DNA of 43,515 nt, taken from positions 1-43,515 of the forward strand of contig JANQDY010000237.1 in assembly GCA_028278625.1 (NCBI GenBank), read 5' to 3'. This document shows positions 23,048-31,002 of this stretch, piece after piece (position 1 is the first letter of the stretch; each line of letters starts with the position of its first letter). Made by a program: the position numbers and the translations under genes. The DNA comes from Thermodesulfobacteriota bacterium (GTDB lineage: Bacteria > Desulfobacterota > DSM-4660 > Desulfatiglandales > Desulfatiglandaceae). The notes under the pieces were generated by a model, which was not told where the DNA came from, did no database searches, and was given only the letters and a program-made list of their open reading frames with translations.

Positions 23048-23740
23048 ATGAAGATAGCGGATGGACAATCGATACTTTTCACCGGCGATTCCATAACGGA
23101 TTGCGGTCGCACTCGGCCCATCGGGGCGGGCGGCGGTTTGGGCGAAGGGTATGTTGCCTTTGTGGACGACTTGCTGAAGGCTTGTTGCACCCACCGCCGC
23201 ATCAGAATTCTCAACACAGGGGTGAGCGGCGACAGAATCATTGATCTTGAGGCACGTTGGCGTACGGATGTCTTGAATCCGGCACCGGATTGGCTCTCCG
23301 TGTTGATCGGCATCAACGACGTCTGGCGGCAATTCGACGACCCGTTTGATCCGAACCAGGTTTCCATACAGCGATATGAATCCACCTACCGCAGGCTCCT
23401 TGAACAGACGCGTCCAGGGCTGAAAGGCCTCGTGCTAATGTCCCCCTACCTCATGGAACCCAATGGGGCCGACCCCATGCGCAAGCGCATGGACGCCTAT
23501 GGAAAGATTGTGGAGCGGCTGGCCCGTGAATTCGACGCTGTTTTCGTCCATCTGCAGGCGGAATTCGACCGTTATCTTGCTCATGAACCAGCGCGGTCGC
23601 TCAGCGATGATCGCGTGCACCCCAACAAGACCGGACACATGATCATCGCAAAGTCTTTTCTGGCGGCCATTGAATTTGATGGGCCCCTGGCCAACCGGTT
23701 GCCTGCCACGAATTGGGGGACCATTACATTGAATTCTTGA
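23048..23740 (+). CDS. SGNH/GDSL-family hydrolase
   Basis: About 230-residue esterase/acetylhydrolase-type protein without a signal peptide. Block I is TGDSITDCGR (nucleophile Ser), block II NTGVSGD, block III GIND, and block V DDRVHPN with the catalytic Asp/His pair. All SGNH residues are present. An upstream in-frame TTG at 23036 is an alternative start; neither has a strong ribosome-binding site. It could deacetylate a carbohydrate or cleave a short ester. The next gene begins 50 bases later on the same strand. Confidence 0.82.
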   Translation: MKIADGQSILFTGDSITDCGRTRPIGAGGGLGEGYVAFVDDLLKACCTHRRIRILNTGVSGDRIIDLEARWRTDVLNPAPDWLSVLIGINDVWRQFDDPFDPNQVSIQRYESTYRRLLEQTRPGLKGLVLMSPYLMEPNGADPMRKRMDAYGKIVERLAREFDAVFVHLQAEFDRYLAHEPARSLSDDRVHPNKTGHMIIAKSFLAAIEFDGPLANRLPATNWGTITLNS

Positions 23741-23790
23741 CTTGTACGGAAGATTGGTCCTATGGTTTTTACGCGGCAAGGATTAAGGGG

Positions 23791-24996
23791 GTGGGGACCG
23801 TCGAAAGGGCGTCAAACAAAAAGGACAGAGCGATAACGCGCCGGAGTTTTTTGGGTGGCGCAATGGGGTCGATCGCGGCCATGCCGTTGTTCCTGAAGAA
23901 TGTCCAGGAGACCCTTGCCGGGCCCCATATGGATATGACGGGGGATCATGCGGTCAGGCTCAATATGAACGAAAACCCTTTTGGCCCTTCCCCCGAGGCC
24001 ATGCCGGCGGTCATGAAACATCTCAACCGTTCAAACCGCTATCTGTTCCCGGCAATTGAGAAGCTATACAGTGCATTGATGCAGGCCGAGGGGATCACCA
24101 GGGAGATGATTGTTCTGGGGACGGGATCTTGGGAAATCCTCAGCAAAGCACCTCTCGCCTATTATGAAAATGGCGGCAATATTGTTACCACCCGTCAGAC
24201 CTATGAACACCCTTTGATTCATGCGGCACACCTCGGCTATACAATCAAGCAGGTGGACCACCTTATAGATGGTCAGGGCCGCTGGCATTATGACATTGAA
24301 GGGCTTTTGAAGGCTGTTGACTCCCGGACACGCCTTTTATACTTGGTCAATCCCAACAATCCGACCGGGGCGTGGCTGGATTACCAGCAGTTGGAGTACA
24401 TGGCGGATTCTCTCCCGCCATCGGTGCTTTTCTTAATAGATGAAGCTTACGTCCAGTTTCTGGGCGGGCTGGAACAGAATGGTATTGATCTCATTAAAGA
24501 GGGTTATGAGAACGTTCTTGTTACCCGGACGTTCTCAAAAGTGTATGGGCTTGCGGGGTTGAGGGTCGGGTATGGTGTCGCGCATCCCCTTGTGATCCGC
24601 CGAATTCAAGGATTCACCAAGGATTTCCTGAGTATTAATGCTCCGGGGTTTTACGGCGCCATCGCGGCCCTTAAGGATTTGGGGTTTGTTTCCAGGTCCG
24701 TCAGACAGGCGCAAAAGACCCTCTCCTTTTATGAAGAATGGCTTCCGGTCCTTGGTTTTCCCTCTGTAATAGGGGCAGGCCCTTTCGTTATGGTCGATGT
24801 TCGGACTGATGCGGATATCATTGTCCGAAGAATGGCGGAACAATATGTTCTTGTGGCCAACGGCAAGGATTGGCAGATGCCCAACCATATCCGGATTTCC
24901 TACGGCACGGACATGGACAATCAAAGGGCCATTCTCGCCCTGTGGCAGTCGGTTTCAGAAGTGCCCATACCCAGGGCACGCAATGCTGATTTCTAA
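23791..24996 (+). CDS. Tat-exported class I/II aminotransferase (HisC-like)
   Basis: 401 residues from a GTG at 23791. A twin-arginine signal, TRRSFLGG (RR at 17-18) plus a hydrophobic stretch, is followed by a complete PLP-dependent fold related to histidinol-phosphate aminotransferase. Visible parts are NMNENPFGPSP, NPNNPTG, the DEAY aspartate, and the PLP lysine in TFSKVYGLAGLRVGYG. A longer TTG-initiated reading frame from 23713 would place the RR too far inside. Aminotransferases are normally cytoplasmic, so an intact Tat signal implies assembly with cofactor and export. Such Tat-tagged members are known in databases. The substrate is unknown. Confidence 0.82.
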   Translation: MGTVERASNKKDRAITRRSFLGGAMGSIAAMPLFLKNVQETLAGPHMDMTGDHAVRLNMNENPFGPSPEAMPAVMKHLNRSNRYLFPAIEKLYSALMQAEGITREMIVLGTGSWEILSKAPLAYYENGGNIVTTRQTYEHPLIHAAHLGYTIKQVDHLIDGQGRWHYDIEGLLKAVDSRTRLLYLVNPNNPTGAWLDYQQLEYMADSLPPSVLFLIDEAYVQFLGGLEQNGIDLIKEGYENVLVTRTFSKVYGLAGLRVGYGVAHPLVIRRIQGFTKDFLSINAPGFYGAIAALKDLGFVSRSVRQAQKTLSFYEEWLPVLGFPSVIGAGPFVMVDVRTDADIIVRRMAEQYVLVANGKDWQMPNHIRISYGTDMDNQRAILALWQSVSEVPIPRARNADF

Positions 24997-25123
24997 CTTT
25001 TCTCGTTCAGCGTGAATCAGTGTAACCGGAAATCTTGGGAAGCAAAGGCGGTACCCTTTCTTTTGGAATGGGAATGGGCAAGAAAGAAGTGATATGGTCT
25101 TACCTCAATGTCAAAGAAGTCGA

Positions 25124-25774
25124 ATGATAAAAACGCCATTTCAGAAATATTCTATTCTGCTGGCATTCTTGTCAATATTTGTATCAGCCACATGCTCCCA
25201 TGCTGATGAAAAAATAGAGGATCTGATCGATATCTTCGAGTCGAATGGCAAGATTACAGCGCTTATGGAGGGGAAAAGGACAATTACAACCAACCTTCGC
25301 CAAAAGGAGGGGGTGATTTGGCGTGGCTCAAAGGGCTATTTGGGTGCGCTTTTAACAAATCATAGATTCCTGGTGATATCCACGTCATCAGGGGCCTGGC
25401 AGGAATTGCCATTAAGATTGGATGAGTCAGAAAAGGCAGTTGCGTCCATGTCGCCATATATTGCGCTACTGGTAACGGGAGATCGTGCCGTTGGCTTTGA
25501 TGCGGCGTCCAAACGATTCATTGAAGCGCGATTTCCAATTCATGATGAACTGATCAAAGCGAAAGTGGAAGATCATGTTGCCGTTGTGATAACAACCAGC
25601 CGTGCATTTGGTCTGGCAACTGAGACTTCGGCCTTTGCGCATATCCGCCTTCGAGTTGGAGAAGCGATGGAGGCGTTAAAGACAACATCAAGCAAGGCAA
25701 CGATTCGCACCCCCGATCGATTATTGACATTTGAAGCATCGGCCGCTGTCTGGAGGGAACACAGGCTGAACTGA
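25124..25774 (+). CDS. Secreted protein of unknown function
   Basis: 216 residues from the ATG at 25124 (an ATG at 25094 is possible; both ribosome-binding sites are weak). The Sec signal has a hydrophobic core SILLAFLSIFVSA and probable cleavage after SHA. The mature chain is a run of short alternating strands such as GYLGALLTNHRFLVIST and SPYIALLVTGDRAVGFD. It repeats roughly every 40-45 residues, suggesting a small beta-propeller or beta-sheet protein. No family was recognised. Confidence 0.6.
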   Translation: MIKTPFQKYSILLAFLSIFVSATCSHADEKIEDLIDIFESNGKITALMEGKRTITTNLRQKEGVIWRGSKGYLGALLTNHRFLVISTSSGAWQELPLRLDESEKAVASMSPYIALLVTGDRAVGFDAASKRFIEARFPIHDELIKAKVEDHVAVVITTSRAFGLATETSAFAHIRLRVGEAMEALKTTSSKATIRTPDRLLTFEASAAVWREHRLN

Positions 25775-25856
25775 TATCCATCCGGAAACGGCCCTTTTCG
25801 GCAACCGCTATGTCAATCTTAGACGTCGGTTGTGCGGCGTACCAGTAGGAACAACA

Positions 25857-26672
25857 ATGGAAAGCACGATTGTGAACAACCTTCGACCGGCGTTTGAACC
25901 GGTGGCGGTTGTTTGGAGCGACACCATTTCCGCCGATACGTTCCAGTTTAAAAAGGGGAAATTCGGCTGCACCCTCTACTTGTTTGCTGAAGCCTGCAGA
26001 CGGGGGAAAATCGCCGGGGGCAGCCGTGAAAGCATCGCATGCACGGGCGGTCGCGCTGCTTTGGGTTTCGGGACCGATTTTGATGCGTCCGGCGAGATGC
26101 TTGACCATCATGCCGCCTTGTTCAGCAAGGGGCTCAATTCCGCGGAGGACCCAACAGCCTACAAGAGACGAATGGCCGCCGCTCCCAAGAGCTGGCAGGC
26201 CATGTACCGATACGGTGAACGCAGACACTGTACCTCGGATTTGGCCAAAGAGTGGATACGGCATGGATTGCCACGGTTCAACATTCCGCACAAATACGTT
26301 TTATTCAAGCCATTGAGCCGAACAGATGCTGACGAGAACATCCGTGCCGTCATTTTTCCCGTAAACCTTGTTGAACTTTCTGGCTTGGTCACGCTTGCAG
26401 GTTCAGTAATGCCGGGAACCGATCCGGTCCAAGTGCCTCAGGGAGCGGACTGTACCAGCATCACCGCCTTTGCCTACGCGCAGGCCGAATCGGCGCATCC
26501 CAGGGCGGTCCTGGGCATGTTGGGCATTGACGGCCGGGAACTGATGCGCAAGCGTTTTCGGGATGATATTCTGACAATTACGCTGCCGATACCGCTTTTT
26601 AAGCGCATGGAAGAGGAAGCCGACGACTGTGTGTTCCGGATCCCGTCATGGAAGAGACTGGCCGGTTATTGA
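25857..26672 (+). CDS. DUF169-family protein
   Basis: 271-residue cytoplasmic protein. The opening LRPAFEPVAVVWSD, the C-x6-A pair in FGCTLYLFAEACRRGKIAGG and the CTGGRAALGFG segment follow the DUF169 pattern, with conserved cysteines that may bind a metal or cluster. Later PVQVPQGADCTSITAFAYAQ contains another conserved Cys. AGGA lies six bases before the ATG at 25857. Members occur widely in anaerobes and archaea, without an established reaction. The family call rests on motif recognition. Confidence 0.65.
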   Translation: MESTIVNNLRPAFEPVAVVWSDTISADTFQFKKGKFGCTLYLFAEACRRGKIAGGSRESIACTGGRAALGFGTDFDASGEMLDHHAALFSKGLNSAEDPTAYKRRMAAAPKSWQAMYRYGERRHCTSDLAKEWIRHGLPRFNIPHKYVLFKPLSRTDADENIRAVIFPVNLVELSGLVTLAGSVMPGTDPVQVPQGADCTSITAFAYAQAESAHPRAVLGMLGIDGRELMRKRFRDDILTITLPIPLFKRMEEEADDCVFRIPSWKRLAGY

Positions 26673-26775
26673 TGTTACCCCAAAACGTGGTGTTCTATCC
26701 ATTTTATTCCGTTGGTGGGGTACAAAAAGCCGCACCACTGTTCAACGCCTTGGCAAAATAGATTAAGGAGGAAGC

Positions 26776-27393
26776 ATGAAAAGGGTCTTATTCATATTAT
26801 TGTTCGTTTTCACCGCGCAAGCCGCACTGGCGGAAGAATCAGAATCCCAAGGGCAGAACAACAAGGAGATCAGACCGGTTCTCTTGGTGATCGATGTTCA
26901 AAACGAATACCTGCCGTTTATGTCCGAACGGGGGAGACCGCTTTCAATCCGCATGATAAACGGATCTATTTGGTTGTTCAGGCAAAAAGGATTCCCCGTC
27001 ATCCGCGTCTATAACACGCATCCCCAATGGGGACCGAAAGTCGATTCTGAGGCTTTTGAATTTGTATCATCCATCATGGTGAGGAACGACGATCCCAAGA
27101 TTGTCAAAAACTTTCCCAGCGCCTTCAGAAAAACAGACCTTGATGAAATGCTCAAGAAAAACGGATCCAACACCCTGTTTCTATGCGGTCTGAGCGCAAC
27201 CGGTTGCGTCCTTGCAACCTACCACGGTGCCGCCGAAAGAGGCTATAATGTTTTTTTGGTAAAAGACGCCATGATGAGCCCGGACCGGATGCAAACCAAG
27301 GTAATCGAGGATATCTCAAATTCCGTGAATTTTCAGACCTTGATGTTCATGTTGGATCAATTCCCAAAGCCCGTGGAGAAGAAATCCGATTAG
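26776..27393 (+). CDS. Exported isochorismatase-like cysteine hydrolase
   Basis: 205 residues with a Sec signal (MKRVLFILLFVFTAQAALA). The fold is isochorismatase/nicotinamidase-like. The catalytic triad is D40 (VIDVQNEYLP), K111 (KNFPSAF) and C144 (LSATGCVLAT). AAGGAGG lies upstream of the ATG. Most of the family is cytoplasmic, so a periplasmic member is slightly unusual. It may hydrolyse an amide, N-carbamoyl compound or enol ether. It follows the DUF169 gene by 100 bases. Confidence 0.83.
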   Translation: MKRVLFILLFVFTAQAALAEESESQGQNNKEIRPVLLVIDVQNEYLPFMSERGRPLSIRMINGSIWLFRQKGFPVIRVYNTHPQWGPKVDSEAFEFVSSIMVRNDDPKIVKNFPSAFRKTDLDEMLKKNGSNTLFLCGLSATGCVLATYHGAAERGYNVFLVKDAMMSPDRMQTKVIEDISNSVNFQTLMFMLDQFPKPVEKKSD

Positions 27394-27478
27394 CAGGAGG
27401 CTTTGTTTGTTCTCTGGCGGACCTTTCTTCGACTTGCTTACGGCAAATTCAAAAGGGCCGCCGTCAGCATGCCCCTGC

Positions 27479-27498
27479 ACATTTCAAACACGAAATGT
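27479..27498. promoter_or_regulatory. Inverted repeat upstream of the DJ-1/PfpI gene (first of three)
   Basis: ACATTTC (27479-27485), AAACAC, GAAATGT (27492-27498): perfect 7-bp arms. Possible operator, or a weak terminator after the hydrolase gene. Confidence 0.35.
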
Positions 27499-27508
27499 GA
27501 ATGTTTCT

Positions 27509-27525
27509 CCATGATATGATCATGG
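27509..27525. promoter_or_regulatory. Perfect 7-3-7 palindrome upstream of the DJ-1/PfpI gene
   Basis: CCATGAT (27509-27515), ATG, ATCATGG (27519-27525). It lies 113 bases before the start codon. Candidate operator. Confidence 0.35.
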
Positions 27526-27590
27526 AATTTGGCATAAATTGCTTGTTTAATGTCATTGTCGTCAAATTCGGTTTGCCGTATGTTTCTCCC

Positions 27591-27604
27591 TGGGTGCGCA
27601 CCCA
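27591..27604. promoter_or_regulatory. Perfect 14-bp palindrome upstream of the DJ-1/PfpI gene
   Basis: TGGGTGC followed directly by GCACCCA, 34 bases before the start codon. Its position near the ribosome-binding site suits a repressor site. There is no T-run, so it is not a terminator. Confidence 0.35.
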
Positions 27605-27638
27605 AGAATCCAAAAATCTAACGTTAAGGAGAAACAGC

Positions 27639-28229
27639 ATGGAATATACCTATGGTCTTTATGTGTATGATAATGTGGCAGCCCTTGATTTTGTTGGCCC
27701 CTCGGATGTGTTTGTCATGTCAAGTTATTTGTTACGGAAAGGAGACGTGATATTGGTTTCGGAGAAGCCGGGACCAATCAAATGTATTGGTGGGATGGAA
27801 GTGGTGCCGGAGAAGAGTTTTGAGACGGCACCGCCATTGGATGTTCTGGTCGTACCCGGAACTGAAGAGTCCACTCTTCCCGTAAACGATGGTGCAATGG
27901 CGTGGATACGGGCACAGGCAAAGCAGGTTCGGTATATGGCAGCCGTCTGCTCGGGTTCCTTGATTCTTGAAAGAGCGGGATTATTGGCAAACCGCAAAGC
28001 AACGACCCATTGGCTATGTACTGAACTACTCGGCCAAGATCCGACGATCAATGTCTTGCCGGAGATGCGTTATGTGCGTGATGGAAATATTGTCACTTCC
28101 CAGGGTGTTTCAGCCGGGATCGATATGGCATTGTGGTTGGTGGGCCAACTCCATTCGCCCGACCATGCCCGTGAAGTTCGGAGATTTCTGCAGTATGACC
28201 CGGCACCGCCATACACTGCTTTGGTGTAG
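27639..28229 (+). CDS. DJ-1/PfpI-family protein (isonitrile hydratase-like)
   Basis: 196-residue protein of the class I glutamine-amidotransferase-like fold. The nucleophile-elbow cysteine is C104 in AAVCSGSLILERAG, and an acidic residue D17 lies in ALDFVGPSDVF, both as in isonitrile hydratase. The downstream THWLCTELL and RYVRDGNIVTSQGVSAGIDMALWLV segments are shared with GlxA-type regulators. AAGGAG precedes the ATG at 27639; the upstream open frame is not supported. It is encoded just before a GlxA-type regulator with the same N-terminal domain, so the two probably act on the same compound. Confidence 0.85.
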   Translation: MEYTYGLYVYDNVAALDFVGPSDVFVMSSYLLRKGDVILVSEKPGPIKCIGGMEVVPEKSFETAPPLDVLVVPGTEESTLPVNDGAMAWIRAQAKQVRYMAAVCSGSLILERAGLLANRKATTHWLCTELLGQDPTINVLPEMRYVRDGNIVTSQGVSAGIDMALWLVGQLHSPDHAREVRRFLQYDPAPPYTALV

Positions 28230-28369
28230 TGGAATCTTGTTGAGTCACTCCGTCTTCCTCATATCGGGGTGATGATCAGAGGGATTGGAGATGAACCTGA
28301 ATGCGCTCCTGGCCCTGAGGTCCGGGGCGCATTCTTCGGGGATAAAAACATATAAGAGATTCGGTAAAG

Positions 28370-29350
28370 ATGCGTTCCATTGAGTATTTTCTATATGCTG
28401 ATGCCGTCGGTTTGGACATTATTGGTCCTTTGGAGGTATTTACGGCAGCGACTCAGATTTTGGATCAGAATGGCTATTGCCATGAAGGTTACCGTTCCGT
28501 GTTCTCATCAGAAACGCCGGGATTGGTGAGAATGAGTTCGGGACTGCAAATGCAGGCTCATATGGCGATCGGCAATGGTGATCCCATAGATATTCTTCTA
28601 TTGCCCGGTGGCGTAAGCGTCAATCAAGTGACCCGGAATACAACACTGATTGATCGAATTCATTCCAGGGCCAAAGACGCCAAAGAGATCGTTTCAGTCT
28701 GTGGTGGGGCTTTTATCCTGGCCGCCTGTGGCTTGCTAAAAGGAAAGAAAGCAACGACCCATTGGAGCGCCGCCAATGATCTTGCCAAGCGATATCCGGA
28801 GATCAGCGTGGACTCCGATGCGATCTACATACGCGACGGGAATATCGTTACCAGTGCCGGAGTGACGGCAGGTATTGATCTGGCTTTAGCACTGGTGGAA
28901 GAACATCATGGTTCTTCATTGGCCATGGAAGTTGCGAGGACCCTTGTTCTGTACCTTCGTAGGCCGGGTGGACAATCACAATTCAGCGCACCGATGGAAT
29001 TGAGAGCCAAAGCAGGAAGGACATTCAGTGAATTGCATGATTGGATCCTTGAAAACCTGAAACAGCCTTTGTCCGTAGAGTCATTAGCCAGCCACAGTGC
29101 CATGAGTCCCCGCAACTTCTCCAGAGTATTCTCCGACACCACGGGAGTTTCACCGGGAAAGTATGTCGAACTAATGCGCCTTGAGCACGCAAGGGAATTG
29201 TTGGAATCGAGCAATAGCTCGGTTGTAGAAGTCGCGGAAGAATGCGGTTTCATGCGGGAGGAACGGTTGAGACGAGTATTCACCCGCCAATTGGGTATTA
29301 CCCCTTCACAGTATCGTCTCCATTTTAATCAGGGATTGATGAAGCGCTAA
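28370..29350 (+). CDS. GlxA-type AraC-family transcriptional regulator
   Basis: 326 residues with two domains. The N-terminal DJ-1/PfpI-like sensor domain (1-200) contains VSVCGGAFILAACGLL and THWSAANDLA. The C-terminal AraC/XylS DNA-binding domain (about 225-322) has two helix-turn-helix units (SVESLASHSAMSPRNFSRVFSD and VVEVAEECGFMREERLRRVFTR). Relatives regulate choline, arginine or isonitrile catabolism. It lies 140 bases after the DJ-1 gene on the same strand and probably controls it. The ligand is not predictable. Confidence 0.88.
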   Translation: MRSIEYFLYADAVGLDIIGPLEVFTAATQILDQNGYCHEGYRSVFSSETPGLVRMSSGLQMQAHMAIGNGDPIDILLLPGGVSVNQVTRNTTLIDRIHSRAKDAKEIVSVCGGAFILAACGLLKGKKATTHWSAANDLAKRYPEISVDSDAIYIRDGNIVTSAGVTAGIDLALALVEEHHGSSLAMEVARTLVLYLRRPGGQSQFSAPMELRAKAGRTFSELHDWILENLKQPLSVESLASHSAMSPRNFSRVFSDTTGVSPGKYVELMRLEHARELLESSNSSVVEVAEECGFMREERLRRVFTRQLGITPSQYRLHFNQGLMKR

Positions 29351-29355
29351 TTGAA

Positions 29356-30294
29356 ATGGTGCCGGAAGGCTATGGTCCTGTTGATACGAAGGCAACCGGG
29401 GAGATTTGGGTAACACAGGGAAAACCGGTGAATCAGAATACATGTAAGATCTGTGGAAGCATGTCGCTGAAGGTGTTTGGCCACACTGCAACATGTCGTA
29501 ATTGCAAAGTTTTGCTCTATTATCCATATCCGGATGATCACCCTAATTCGTTTCAAAACGCCAATGGTGAAAAGGGTCGGCAAAGATGGATGTCGTTTTG
29601 GTATGGCAAATCATCCTTTTATAACCACACCAACTTCACACATATGATCAGGTTCGCAATGAGTGAATCTGACAAGGGCAAAAAACTGGATATTCTTGAT
29701 TATGGGGGGGGCGGCGGTCAATTCGCCTTAGTATGCAAGTCACTGTTCCCACAGGCGTTGGTCTATTATACGGACATCATCGACCAATCCTTGCTGAAAG
29801 AATGGAAAGCATTCAATATCCAGATACCATTTGAAGATTTTGCACACGACCGGACAAGGTTTGATGTTATTTTCATGAACGATGTTTTTGAACACGTCAG
29901 CAATCCCCTTTTCGTGCTAAGGCAATTGTCGGGCAAGCTAAAAAGAGGCGGAAAAGTGGTCATTGATACACCGAGGCAATTTTGGATATATCCGGTCACA
30001 AAACTGGTGTCAAAAACCCTATATGAGAAGATTCTTAAAGGGACTGTTTCAAGGGCGCATCTTCAGATTTGGTCCCAAAAATCCTTTCAGCTGATCGTGA
30101 GTGAAAGCAAACTAGCGATCATAAAATATAAAACAATAACAGAATATTCGATGCCGTCTGACTTCTACATGTTTACAATGGGCATAACCAACCCGATTCT
30201 GAGAGTTTTGGCTCATATATTCTATAGAAACGCAAAATGGATAGCGAGAAACAAAATCGTAAGCGTTTTGTCCAATGAGACATCAAGTAGTTAA
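29356..30294 (+). CDS. Class I SAM methyltransferase with N-terminal zinc ribbon
   Basis: 312 residues. Four cysteines near the N-terminus (C30, C33, C47, C50; TCKICG and CRNC) form a probable zinc ribbon, as in C-methyltransferases for sugar and polyketide biosynthesis. The SAM motif is ILDYGGGGGQFAL (about 112-124). DVIFMNDVFEHVSNP is motif IV of the Methyltransf_11/23 type. The gene is clearly more AT-rich than the genes before and after it, suggesting transfer. It begins five bases after the GlxA stop with only a weak ribosome-binding site. The substrate is unknown; a surface-polysaccharide role is possible. Confidence 0.78.
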   Translation: MVPEGYGPVDTKATGEIWVTQGKPVNQNTCKICGSMSLKVFGHTATCRNCKVLLYYPYPDDHPNSFQNANGEKGRQRWMSFWYGKSSFYNHTNFTHMIRFAMSESDKGKKLDILDYGGGGGQFALVCKSLFPQALVYYTDIIDQSLLKEWKAFNIQIPFEDFAHDRTRFDVIFMNDVFEHVSNPLFVLRQLSGKLKRGGKVVIDTPRQFWIYPVTKLVSKTLYEKILKGTVSRAHLQIWSQKSFQLIVSESKLAIIKYKTITEYSMPSDFYMFTMGITNPILRVLAHIFYRNAKWIARNKIVSVLSNETSSS

Positions 30295-30297
30295 AAA

Positions 30298-30378
30298 TGA
30301 ACCAAGTTTTGAAACATTTATTATCTGCGATGATTAGTTGGATTATCGCTTTAAACCTTCTGATGATATTTCGATGAA
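30298..30378 (+). CDS. Possible 26-residue hydrophobic peptide or gene remnant
   Basis: ATG at 30298, four bases after the methyltransferase stop. It encodes MNQVLKHLLSAMISWIIALN and six more residues, one membrane span. There is no good ribosome-binding site. It may be the start of a truncated membrane protein left by rearrangement. Confidence 0.2.
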
Positions 30379-30470
30379 AAGGCCCATTCAGGGAACGGCG
30401 GTTATTCATAAGAGCGGTGATCCCGCCCATCCTCATCACCGACCCGAGATCGGTCTTGATGTCCGGAGGA

Positions 30471-30899
30471 CTACTTGCCGGCTGCCAGGGATTTTTGGCC
30501 CATCTTTTCGTCAAATTTGGATCGATAGATGATGAAGCGTTCGTGGACCCCTTTTGAAATCAGGTCAACCCCGTCATCCGCCTCCAGGGTGAAGGTGAGC
30601 TTCCGCCCTTCAATTCGGGTGAGCAGGCCCCGAACATGCACCGTCAACCCCGGTGGTGTCGCGGCAACGTGACTGAAGTCTACATGCGTACCAACGGTTT
30701 GCTCTTCCGGCCAGTTAAGATGAGGATTCACGGCGACAATGCAGGCCCATTCAAACAACGCCACCATGTAACCGGTGGCCAGTACCTCGGGCATGTGGCT
30801 GAACTCCGTGGATTCGGGCAACAGCTTGGGAACGGTTCGCTCGGCCGGCACCTGATAGGTGAAATCCACCTTCAAACCCGGCTTCAAGGTCTCTTCCAT
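30471..30899 (-). CDS. Fluoroacetyl-CoA thioesterase-like protein (FlK family)
   Basis: 142-residue single hotdog-fold thioesterase. The sequence follows FlK of Streptomyces cattleya closely in pattern: PESTEFSHMPEVLATGYMVALFEWAC, then TPPGLTVHVRG and GVHERFIIYRSKF. T42, E50 and H77 fall where the FlK catalytic Thr/Glu/His triad lies. FlK hydrolyses fluoroacetyl-CoA and protects the TCA cycle, but most homologues act on other small acyl-CoAs. The ATG at 30899 has GGAGG six bases upstream. It is divergent from a LysR gene. In this CoA-centred locus a clearance role for a toxic or stalled acyl-CoA is plausible. Confidence 0.83.
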   Translation of the reverse strand: MEETLKPGLKVDFTYQVPAERTVPKLLPESTEFSHMPEVLATGYMVALFEWACIVAVNPHLNWPEEQTVGTHVDFSHVAATPPGLTVHVRGLLTRIEGRKLTFTLEADDGVDLISKGVHERFIIYRSKFDEKMGQKSLAAGK

Positions 30900-30966
30900 G
30901 TTAAACCTCCATACAGGAATTGGGATTCATGGGATAAAGTGTCACACAGGATGAGCCGAAAGTGAA

Positions 30967-30981
30967 ATTCGTTTTTCGAAT
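30967..30981. promoter_or_regulatory. LysR-type T-N11-A palindrome in the divergent promoter region
   Basis: ATTCG (30967-30971), TTTTT, CGAAT (30977-30981) contains a T-N11-A core (30968 and 30980) inside a perfect dyad, the usual LysR-type recognition box. It lies in the 103-base gap between the thioesterase and LysR genes. A second palindrome, CCTTATAAGG (30985-30994), overlaps the LysR ribosome-binding site. Confidence 0.5.
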
Positions 30982-31002
30982 AACCCTTATAAGGAGGGAA
31001 CT

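Noticed and set aside
30173..30514. Minus-strand open frame overlapping the methyltransferase 3' end
   Set aside because: It overlaps a well-supported coding region, has no motif and is not preceded by a ribosome-binding site.
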